DNA of 64,000 nucleotides from positions 1 through 64,000 of the forward strand of contig NZ_JACHBQ010000001.1 of the NCBI RefSeq assembly GCF_014200405.1, read 5' to 3'. A model generated the notes under the pieces. The model was not told where the DNA came from and searched no databases. It worked only from the letters and a program-made list of their open reading frames with translations. A program made the translations under genes and the position numbers. Below, in pieces: positions 42,234-50,597 of the stretch (the stretch's first letter is position 1; each line of letters opens with the position of its first letter). This stretch comes from Cryobacterium roopkundense (GTDB lineage Bacteria; Actinomycetota; Actinomycetes; Actinomycetales; Microbacteriaceae).

Positions 42234-45200
42234 TGGCGGGCCGGCGTGCTCGCCGCCGCGGCCGGGTGCTGTCGAAGGCTCGCCTCGGCGTGATCCGCGT
42301 CGCCGCCGTCACCGCGATAGCGGCGCTGCTCGCGACGGTGGCCATCGTTGTCGACGGCTTCGACGTGAAGCAGACCCCGGTGAACGCGAGTTCGATCTGG
42401 GCTCTGCAGAGCGGCGACGGCAACCGCTACGCGCGCATCAACACCGACCTGCGCGAACTCGACACCGTCAAGACGGTTCCGGCGCCGAGCGAACTCGTGC
42501 AGACCGACGACGCCGTTCTGCTCTACGCTCAGAACAACGAGAAGGTCGTCGATGTTAGCCTCGCGGCGCCCATCGACCTCGGCGACGACCCCACCGCCTA
42601 CGACAGCACACCGGCCGGCACCCGCACCGTGGTCTCCTCCGGTTCCTGGGTCGGCTATCTCACCGGGTCCGGAACCGTCTTCGTCGCCAAGGTCGGCTCC
42701 ACAGACGCGCCGCGGCAGGTCAACCCCTACGCCGACGAAGACGTGGCGGAAGGAGAGACGGCGCGCCGGTACGTGGCCGACGCCCTCGCCATCACCCCCG
42801 ACGGCCTGCTGCTCAGCTACTCGAGCGAGGCCGACACCGTGCTGAGCTTCGATCTGGCACAGTTCTCCGTGGCGGGCGAAGACGACGTGACCGACGGGCC
42901 GGCCGACGCCGGCTCCCAGCTCAGCGCGGTCGGCGACACCTGGGCGCTGCTCGCGGCTGCCGGGGACACCCTGTGGCTTGCCGATCGCACGCTGCCCATC
43001 GACACCGGCCTGAGCGAGCTCGCGCTGCTGCAGCGTCCGAGTGCCGCGGCCGACGACGTGCTGTTGGCCGACCAAGCCGGCCTGGTCTCCTTCGCGCTCT
43101 CCGACGGAGCCCGTGCCGAGCTCGTCGGCGACTCCGAAACCGCACTCGGCGCACCGGCCGCACCCACGCAGTTCGACGGCGAGCGGTTCGCGGCGTGGTT
43201 GCCGGGCACGGCGAGCGGCGGCATCCTCTGGAGTGAGTCGGCCGGTGAAAGCCCACTCGGCTACGGCGATCTCACTCCCGGCGGCGATGCCGCGCCGGCC
43301 TTTCGCTCCACCGAGTCGCTGATGATTCTCAACGACACGCGAAGCGGATGGGTGTGGACCGTTCCCGACGGCGCCCTCGTGCCGAGTTCCCAGGACTGGA
43401 CGCTCGCCGTGGCCGAAGAGCCGCAGCGGCAGGACGATGTGGCCGAGGCCGCGGAGGTCGTGGAACCGAAGGCTCCCGTGGCCGTGCCCGACGCCTTCGG
43501 CGTTCGGGCCGACCAACTCGCGGTGTTGCCGGTGCTGCTCAACGACCACGACGCCAACGACGACGTGCTCACGGTCGTGCCTGACTCGCCATCCGCCCTC
43601 GACCCGGCCTTCGGCGTCGTCACGGTGACCGACGATAACCAGGGTGTCGCGGTGCAGGTGGTGCCGGGCGCGCAGGGCAGCGCCACCTTTACCTACGCTG
43701 TCACCGACGGGTCGCGCGCCGACGGCCTCAACTCCGCGGCGGCCACGGTGACCCTCACGGTGCACGGCGACGATGTGAATGGGGCGCCGGTGTGGTGCGG
43801 CACCGACGGCTGCCTGCAGGAGTGGCCTGCGCCAGAGGTACAACCCGGCGGCACGGTGACGGTTCCGGTGCTGCCCGGCTGGGTCGATCCCGACGGGGAC
43901 CCGATCTTCGTCGCATCCGCTGTCAACACCACGGGCGTCGGCGCCGTGAGTGTGACGCCCGCCGGCGGGCTCGTCTACAAGCACCCGAACGCCGCCGAAC
44001 AGTCTGCCCAGGCCGTCACGATCATGCTCGGCGTCTCCGACGTGCGCGGTGCCGTCACCGAGAAGCCCCTCACGATTCTGGTCACGCCAACGCCCCGGCT
44101 CACGGTGGATTCCTTCGCGGTGCTCGCCTCCGTGAACGAGCGGCTCACGGTGAGCCCGGCCGAGCACGTGACCGGCGCGTCGGGTGCCTATCGCATCCGC
44201 TCGGCAACGCTGCCGGCCGGCGCCGAAGGCACGACCGTCGTCATCACCGGCACCGAGAGCGCGTTCGACTTCACGGCGACTCAGCCCGGCAACTACACGG
44301 TGAGCCTCACCGTGGCCGACGACGCGAGCGAAGTGGTGTCCCTCGTTCGTATTTCGGTGGTGTCAGCGGATGCCCAGGCTCTGACGACAGCCCCGGTGAC
44401 GGTGTTCGTGCGCCCCAAGGCCGACACGAGCGTGGACGTCTTCACCGCGGTGTCCAACCCGGCCGGCCGGGTGTTGCTGCTCAGCGACGCAATTCCCACC
44501 ACTGTGGAGGGCGCTTCGCTGAGCGTGGACGTGGTGGGCCAGAACGTGCTGCGCGTGCGCGGTTCGACCCTCGACGAACGGCCCGGCCTTCTCGGCACCG
44601 TGCGCTACACGGTGTCGGACGGCACCGAGAACCCGCTGTACACGGTGCGCGGTGAGGCCACCGTGTACCTGCTCGACCCCTCAGTTCCACAGGCGCCGAT
44701 CGCCATGGACGACAGCGTCTCGGTGCGCGTCGGCGCTCAGATTAACATTCCGGTGCTCGCCAACGACGTGGCCGCCGACGGCAACATCGTGATGCTGGGT
44801 GCCGATTCTGTGCAGAATCGCAGCGAGCAGGGTCTCGCGTTCGCCGCGGGCTCGCAGCTGCGCTATCTTGCGCCAGACCAGCCCGGCAGCTACGAGATCG
44901 GGTACAGCATCTATGTGGCCGGTGCCCCCGACCTCATCGACTCCGCCGTCGTGACGGTCGAGGTGATCGCAAAGGGAGAGAACGCCGCGCCCCAGCCTCG
45001 CACCCTCACCGGACGGGTGCTCTCCGGCGAGAACATCGAGATTCCCTTCGAAAGTTTTGGCGTCGATCCTGACGGCGACACCGTGCTGCTCGACAGGGTG
45101 CTCACCCAGCCGGTGCGCGGCACGGCGTCGATCAATCCCACCGGAGATGCGATCGTCTATTCAAGCCCGCTCGATTTCAACGGCGCCATCGAGTTCGAGT

Positions 45201-48200
45201 ACCGCGTGCGCGACACCGGCGGCCAGACCGGCACCGCCCTCGTGCGCATCGGCGTGCTCGACCAGCGCTCGAACCCCAGCCCGATCACCTTCAGCGACTA
45301 CGTCGAGGTGCAGGTGGGAGTCGACAACCAGGTGGTTGTGCAGCCGGCCGCCAACGACATCGAGCCCGGCGGGGGCGCGTTGACGCTCACCGGAGTGGTG
45401 CCAGACGCGGCGGTCGGCACCGTGGAGCACGATGCCCTACTCGAACGCATCGACTCGCAGTCCGACAACCGCGTCGTGTTCACGGCCGGCGCCGAGCCTG
45501 CTCTGCTCACCTTCGTGTACTCGGTGAAAAACGCCAACGACGACGTGGGGCAGGGCCTCATCGTGGTCAAGGTAGTGCGGGCCTCAGTGCCGGACTACCC
45601 GGTTGTGCTCGATACGACGCTGGCCCTGGACGAACGTGAGCTGTTTCAGGACGGAATCGACGTCGTCACCGACAAGGTCTCCTGGAGCTCCGGCGACGTG
45701 TCCGATCTCACCCTCCGCCTGTGGGGCAGTCACCCCGGCCTCACGGTCTCCGGCTGGAAGATCAGCGGTGAGGTTCCCGATGAGGGCCTCCTCGCACCCT
45801 TCTCCCTGACCGGGCCGAATTTTCAGGGCGACGAGATCACCACATACGGTTTCCTGCGCATACCGGCAGCGGATGCCATCATCCTCGCGCTCAAGAACGG
45901 CACCGTCGCCCAGCAGGTTCCGGAAGACGGGACCGTGAGCTTCGACATGGCGAGCCTGGTGTCGATCCCCACCGGGATGACCCTGCAACTCGAGCGTCGC
46001 GGCATCCGCACCGCCGGCGAGCGCGCCGAAGCGGCCTGCGCGAGCGAGGGCTCGACCGTGACCTACACGGCAGGTTCGAGCGCGCCGTGGACCGACTCGT
46101 GCACCGTGCCGGTGCGCATCGACGGCCAGGAGGACTACACCCAGCTCGTCGTGCCGATCGTGGTCGTGCCGCTCGACCCTCAGCCGGAACTGCGCCCGGC
46201 CGCACTCACGCACAGCCCGGGCGCCGCCGGCATCCGCTACGACCTGAGCCACATGGTGGACTGGCAGGGCACTGGCGCCCTGCCCGCCCTGCAATTCGCG
46301 ACGGCCTTCTCCTCCGACCAGTTCAGCGTCACCCAGGACGGCGCGGTCCTCACCGTCACGGCTGCCGACCGGGCCGTCTCCGGTCGCACGGCGGCCGTGA
46401 CGGTGAGCCTGTCGAGCCACCCGGACGCCGAACCCGCGCTGCTCGCGCTCACGGTGGGCCCGGCGCCGAGCGAGCTCCCCAAGGGCGGCACTGTCGCCAC
46501 GAGTTGCTCGCAGTCGTCAGGGTCGAGTTGTTCGGTTGAGGTGATCGGAGCCGGCGGAGAGGTCAACCTGTACGACGGCACCCCGCTCGAACTCGTGTCT
46601 GTCTCCGCGCCCACCACGTGCGCCGGGGTGTCCTTCGCGGTTGAGAACAACCGGCAGGTGCGGGCCAGCTGGTCGGGGGAGACCCCGGGCGGCGTGTGTC
46701 AGGCCAGTTTCGCCGTTCGCGACGCGCAGGGCCGCGTGAGTGCGGGCAACCGCAACGGATCCGTCACCGTCGACCTGCAGGGCTTCCCCCGGGCACCGAA
46801 CTCCGTGCAGCAGATCGCCTATGGCGACCGTTCCGTGACTCTCTCCGTGAGCCCCGGCGGAGCAAATGCGGCGTACCCCGCGCTGACCGGATTCGCGCTC
46901 TACCGCGACGGCAGCCCGGTGGGCACCTGCAGCGTCTCCGGCAGCTGCGGCGTGGTGTCGACGAACGAGAACGGTCCGAAGGCCCTTTACGAGGCCAAGG
47001 CCGTCAACGCCGTCGGCGAGTCCCGCGCGGCCGTGAGCGTGACGGCCTGGTCGTATGACACTCCCGGCATGGGCGTTCTCACCGCAGAGCCGGTCTATGA
47101 CGCCGGAACGACGAGCCCCTCCGCTGGCGGCGTGGACGTGACGATCGAGAACAACGACCCCTCGACCGACCGCTACAACGTGAACGGCACGGTGGTGACC
47201 GCCGATCCCGGGCGAACGACCGCGTTGCGGCTCGTGCTCGCTGTCGGAAGCCAGAACGTGACAGTGACCCCGCTGAGTCGAAACGAGCAACCGGCCGGCA
47301 GCGGCCCGACCGAGCAGCTCACGTCCACGACGGTGCTTGTGGCCGGCTCGCCCGCGCTCACCAGCGTCGGCACCGCCTCCGCTACCGACAGCACGATCAC
47401 CGTTGCGGGCGCCGGGTTCAACCCGAACTCGAGCGTGCTGGCCGACGAGACCCTGTATCTCGCGTCGCCGACCGCCGGCGCGAGCTGCCTGGTGCGGCCC
47501 ACCGGCCGGGGCCTCAGCTCGGCCACGCCGGCACAATCGACCGATCCCACGATCAGCGGGCTGCTCAAGCACACGAAGTACTTCGTGACGGTCTGCTATT
47601 CGAATGGCTACGGAGTGACCCAGGCAGACGCCGGCACCATCACGACGTGGGTGAAACCGGATGCCCCGGGCGACCGCGCCTACACCTACGCCGTGTCGGG
47701 GCCGGCCGGTGGCAGCTACACCGTCGACGAGCCACGGGCCACCGGAGCAGGCCCCCGTGCCGACTTCGAAGCCGTGTTTGAGGGCATGGGGTCCATCCCC
47801 GACGGCCAGGACCCCGGCATCCGCGTGAAGTACTGCACCATCACCGACCCGACCCTGTGCAGCGAATCGTCACCGGTGTCCGCCGCCGACCCGACGCGGG
47901 CCTGGCAACTGCGGTACTCGGTGCCAAGCCTGACCACCGCGGGCTGCGTGATCGGCGGCACGCTCGCCGTCGCCGTGGATGCCACCGCCACCGGCCTCGC
48001 CGTGGCGACGGTTACCGGCGCCGAGTACGACGTGCCGAACCCGCAGGGTGGACGGATGTGGGCCGGTGTCGCCGGAGACAGGGTTCCCGCGGATGCCACC
48101 CAGGTTCGGAACGTCGCGTGGACTCTCAGCTGGACGGCACCGCAAACCTCAGGATTCGACGCCGTGTCCGGAACGAACACGACAACCGCTATCGCCTGCC

Positions 48201-48214
48201 AGGCCGCTTCCTAA
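42233..48214 (+). CDS. Giant Ig-like repeat surface protein
   Basis: A 1993-residue membrane-anchored surface protein. A basic N-terminus and one helix (about 20-42) anchor it with the bulk outside. Residues 50-400 look like a beta propeller. Ig-like (Big_9 type) modules begin near 416, 821, 923 and 1016, each with a start such as VPDAFGVRADQ or AMDDSVSVRVGAQ and an Asn-Asp pair. FN3-like modules start near 1520. Cysteine pairs are scattered (WCGTDGC). No sortase motif. Such proteins precede MoxR-DUF58-transglutaminase genes in other actinobacteria. Likely adhesin or envelope scaffold; the GTG start overlaps the kinase stop. Confidence 0.85.
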   Translation: MAGRRARRRGRVLSKARLGVIRVAAVTAIAALLATVAIVVDGFDVKQTPVNASSIWALQSGDGNRYARINTDLRELDTVKTVPAPSELVQTDDAVLLYAQNNEKVVDVSLAAPIDLGDDPTAYDSTPAGTRTVVSSGSWVGYLTGSGTVFVAKVGSTDAPRQVNPYADEDVAEGETARRYVADALAITPDGLLLSYSSEADTVLSFDLAQFSVAGEDDVTDGPADAGSQLSAVGDTWALLAAAGDTLWLADRTLPIDTGLSELALLQRPSAAADDVLLADQAGLVSFALSDGARAELVGDSETALGAPAAPTQFDGERFAAWLPGTASGGILWSESAGESPLGYGDLTPGGDAAPAFRSTESLMILNDTRSGWVWTVPDGALVPSSQDWTLAVAEEPQRQDDVAEAAEVVEPKAPVAVPDAFGVRADQLAVLPVLLNDHDANDDVLTVVPDSPSALDPAFGVVTVTDDNQGVAVQVVPGAQGSATFTYAVTDGSRADGLNSAAATVTLTVHGDDVNGAPVWCGTDGCLQEWPAPEVQPGGTVTVPVLPGWVDPDGDPIFVASAVNTTGVGAVSVTPAGGLVYKHPNAAEQSAQAVTIMLGVSDVRGAVTEKPLTILVTPTPRLTVDSFAVLASVNERLTVSPAEHVTGASGAYRIRSATLPAGAEGTTVVITGTESAFDFTATQPGNYTVSLTVADDASEVVSLVRISVVSADAQALTTAPVTVFVRPKADTSVDVFTAVSNPAGRVLLLSDAIPTTVEGASLSVDVVGQNVLRVRGSTLDERPGLLGTVRYTVSDGTENPLYTVRGEATVYLLDPSVPQAPIAMDDSVSVRVGAQINIPVLANDVAADGNIVMLGADSVQNRSEQGLAFAAGSQLRYLAPDQPGSYEIGYSIYVAGAPDLIDSAVVTVEVIAKGENAAPQPRTLTGRVLSGENIEIPFESFGVDPDGDTVLLDRVLTQPVRGTASINPTGDAIVYSSPLDFNGAIEFEYRVRDTGGQTGTALVRIGVLDQRSNPSPITFSDYVEVQVGVDNQVVVQPAANDIEPGGGALTLTGVVPDAAVGTVEHDALLERIDSQSDNRVVFTAGAEPALLTFVYSVKNANDDVGQGLIVVKVVRASVPDYPVVLDTTLALDERELFQDGIDVVTDKVSWSSGDVSDLTLRLWGSHPGLTVSGWKISGEVPDEGLLAPFSLTGPNFQGDEITTYGFLRIPAADAIILALKNGTVAQQVPEDGTVSFDMASLVSIPTGMTLQLERRGIRTAGERAEAACASEGSTVTYTAGSSAPWTDSCTVPVRIDGQEDYTQLVVPIVVVPLDPQPELRPAALTHSPGAAGIRYDLSHMVDWQGTGALPALQFATAFSSDQFSVTQDGAVLTVTAADRAVSGRTAAVTVSLSSHPDAEPALLALTVGPAPSELPKGGTVATSCSQSSGSSCSVEVIGAGGEVNLYDGTPLELVSVSAPTTCAGVSFAVENNRQVRASWSGETPGGVCQASFAVRDAQGRVSAGNRNGSVTVDLQGFPRAPNSVQQIAYGDRSVTLSVSPGGANAAYPALTGFALYRDGSPVGTCSVSGSCGVVSTNENGPKALYEAKAVNAVGESRAAVSVTAWSYDTPGMGVLTAEPVYDAGTTSPSAGGVDVTIENNDPSTDRYNVNGTVVTADPGRTTALRLVLAVGSQNVTVTPLSRNEQPAGSGPTEQLTSTTVLVAGSPALTSVGTASATDSTITVAGAGFNPNSSVLADETLYLASPTAGASCLVRPTGRGLSSATPAQSTDPTISGLLKHTKYFVTVCYSNGYGVTQADAGTITTWVKPDAPGDRAYTYAVSGPAGGSYTVDEPRATGAGPRADFEAVFEGMGSIPDGQDPGIRVKYCTITDPTLCSESSPVSAADPTRAWQLRYSVPSLTTAGCVIGGTLAVAVDATATGLAVATVTGAEYDVPNPQGGRMWAGVAGDRVPADATQVRNVAWTLSWTAPQTSGFDAVSGTNTTTAIACQAAS

Positions 48215-48234
48215 CACCGAAAGAGCTCCTACCC

Positions 48235-49230
48235 ATGACCCCCACCCCACCGGCACGCACCCCCGTCGCACTGACTCCGGAGCAGTCTGACTGGTTCGCC
48301 ACGACCTTCGCCATGATGGTCGACAACGTGGAACAGGTCGTGCTCGGCAAACGTCACGTGATCGAACTCGCCTTCACGGCCATGGTCAGCGAGGGGCATC
48401 TGCTGCTGGAAGACTTTCCAGGCACCGGCAAGACCTCGCTTGCCCGGGCGATGTCGCAGACGGTTCAGGGTGTCAGCACCCGCATCCAGTTCACACCCGA
48501 CCTACTGCCCGGGGACGTGACCGGCATCACGGTGTACGACCAGAAGACCGGCGAGTTCGAGTTTCACAGCGGTCCGATCTTCGCGAACGTCGTGCTCGCC
48601 GACGAGATCAACCGGGCCAGCCCCAAGACGCAGTCGGCCCTGCTCGAGGCGATGGAAGAGGGTAACGTCACCGTCGACGGCGTCACCCGTGCCACCGGCG
48701 TGCCGTTCCTCGTGATCGCCACCCAGAACCCGATCGAACAGGCGGGCACCTACCGGCTTCCCGAAGCCCAGCTCGACAGATTCATGATGAAGGCCTCGCT
48801 CGGCTACCCTGACCTGGCCGCGACCATCCGCATCCTCGAAGGCACCGCGGCGATCCGTCAGGACCTGTCGCCGGTCATCACCCCGCAGGCGCTCGTGAGC
48901 ATGAGTGACATCGCCCGCGGCGTCTTCGTGAACCCCCTCGTGTACGACTACATCGGCCGCCTGGTCGAGGCCACTCGCGACGCCCGCCAGGTGCGAATGG
49001 GCGTCAGTGTGCGCGGAGCGCGCGCGCTCACCAAAGCGGCCAAGACCTGGGCCGTGGCCCACGGCCGGGTCTTCGTCACCCCCGATGATGTCAAGGCCCT
49101 CGCCGAGCAGGTGCTCGCTCACCGCATGGTGCTCGACCCGGAGGCAGAGTTCGATGGCGTGACCGCGAGCGCCGTCATCGGCCAGATCCTGCTCGACGTT
49201 GTACCGCCCAGTCGGAGCGACCTGGCGTGA
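48235..49230 (+). CDS. MoxR-family AAA+ ATPase
   Basis: A 331-residue ATPase. Seen: Walker A DFPGTGKTSLA near 61, Walker B VVLADEINRASPKTQSALLE near 119, and sensor region FLVIATQNPIEQ. MoxR proteins act as chaperones for vWA-type partners, here the DUF58 protein next to it. The ATG at 48235 is preceded by GAAAGAG; a longer open frame starting in the surface-protein gene is rejected. The GTG of the DUF58 gene overlaps its stop. Confidence 0.95.
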   Translation: MTPTPPARTPVALTPEQSDWFATTFAMMVDNVEQVVLGKRHVIELAFTAMVSEGHLLLEDFPGTGKTSLARAMSQTVQGVSTRIQFTPDLLPGDVTGITVYDQKTGEFEFHSGPIFANVVLADEINRASPKTQSALLEAMEEGNVTVDGVTRATGVPFLVIATQNPIEQAGTYRLPEAQLDRFMMKASLGYPDLAATIRILEGTAAIRQDLSPVITPQALVSMSDIARGVFVNPLVYDYIGRLVEATRDARQVRMGVSVRGARALTKAAKTWAVAHGRVFVTPDDVKALAEQVLAHRMVLDPEAEFDGVTASAVIGQILLDVVPPSRSDLA

Positions 49231-50597
49231 GTTTTCACACCGAATCGCGCCTGACGCGCACCTCGACCTTCACCGGGCATGCCACGCATACCCGGTACTC
49301 CACGACGCGCACGAAGAAGTCAACCACGTTGACCCTCGTGGGTGCCGTGGTGCTGGGCATGAGGGTGTGGCGCCTGGTGCGAAACGGTGTGACCGCGGCA
49401 GTGGCCTGGGTGGGGGAGACCGTCACCCTCGCCGGCTGGGTCGTGGTCGCGGCCGCCCTCGTGCTGCTGCCCCTCGGCCTCGCCCTGGGCTGGGCGGAGC
49501 TCACCGTCGCCGGTTGCGTCGCCGTCGCCCTCGTGCTCATCTCCCTGCCGTTTCTGGCCGGTGGCCGCTCCTACAGCGTGAACTTCACCCTTCCCCTGGA
49601 CCGGGTCGTCGCCGGCTCCGAGGTGCTGGGTACCCTCACCGTGACCAACGTTTCCCGACGGCTCACACTGCCGGGCCGCGTCGACGTGCCGATCGGCAAG
49701 GGCCTGGCGGATGTCTACGTGCCGCTTCTGCGGGCCGGCCACGAGCACGAAGAACACGTCACAGTTCCCGCCTATCGCCGCGGGGTCATCGACGTGGGCC
49801 CGGTGACCACAGTGCGCAGCGACCCGCTCGGCGTTCTCGGCAGAGAGGTGGCCTGGGCCGACGTGCACCGCCTGTTCGTGCACCCGGTCACCGTGTCGAT
49901 TCCGAGCACGAGCGCCGGATTCGTGCGGGACCTTGAAGGCAACCCGACGAGCGACATCGTCGACTCCGACATCTCGTTCCACGCCATTCGGGAGTACGCC
50001 CCCGGCGACGGACAGCGCAACATCCACTGGAAGTCCACCGCGAAGACCGGCACTCTCATGGTGCGGCAGTTCGAGGAGAGCCGACGCTCCCGGCTGGCCA
50101 TCGTGCTGAGCCTCAACACCACCGAGTACGACTCCGACGAGGAGTTCGAGATGGCGGTCAGCGCCGTGGGGTCGCTCGGTGTGCGGGCCATCCGCGACGG
50201 CAGGGACGTGGCGGTCGTAGCGAGCGAGGAGATCCCCGATATCGTGCGCTCCGCCATCCGCTCGGTGCGCAGTCTCAGCGTCGTGTCGACCCGAACCCTG
50301 CTGGACGACCTGACCGCGATCGACTCGAGCGCCCAGGCCATGAACGTGGAAGACGTGTGCCTGCTGGCAGGGCAAGTGGTGCCCGACATCTCCATCGCGT
50401 TCGTGGTCTGCGGTTCCACAGTGACGCCGCGCCGCCTGCAGGCGCTCACCCTCAAATTTCCGAGTACCGTGCGGGTGGTCGCCGTGCTGTGCAGCCCCGG
50501 CCAGCCGCCGAGCTTTCGCGACCTCGCCGGCACCGGCGTGCTGACTATCGGCGTGCTCGACGACTTTCGTTCCCTGCTCTCCCGGCGAGCCGCATGA
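49227..50597 (+). CDS. DUF58 membrane protein
   Basis: A 456-residue protein with two N-terminal helices (LAGWVVVAAALVLLPLGL and VAVALVLISLPFL), a beta domain, and the DUF58 core near 253-285: ISFHAIREYAPGDGQRNIHW then KSTAKTGTLMVRQFEE. The C-terminal half is vWA-like. It is coupled to the MoxR ATPase upstream and the transglutaminase-fold protein downstream, the classic three-gene set. The role in the set is generally thought to be assembly of a membrane complex; specifics are unknown. Confidence 0.92.
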   Translation: MSFHTESRLTRTSTFTGHATHTRYSTTRTKKSTTLTLVGAVVLGMRVWRLVRNGVTAAVAWVGETVTLAGWVVVAAALVLLPLGLALGWAELTVAGCVAVALVLISLPFLAGGRSYSVNFTLPLDRVVAGSEVLGTLTVTNVSRRLTLPGRVDVPIGKGLADVYVPLLRAGHEHEEHVTVPAYRRGVIDVGPVTTVRSDPLGVLGREVAWADVHRLFVHPVTVSIPSTSAGFVRDLEGNPTSDIVDSDISFHAIREYAPGDGQRNIHWKSTAKTGTLMVRQFEESRRSRLAIVLSLNTTEYDSDEEFEMAVSAVGSLGVRAIRDGRDVAVVASEEIPDIVRSAIRSVRSLSVVSTRTLLDDLTAIDSSAQAMNVEDVCLLAGQVVPDISIAFVVCGSTVTPRRLQALTLKFPSTVRVVAVLCSPGQPPSFRDLAGTGVLTIGVLDDFRSLLSRRAA

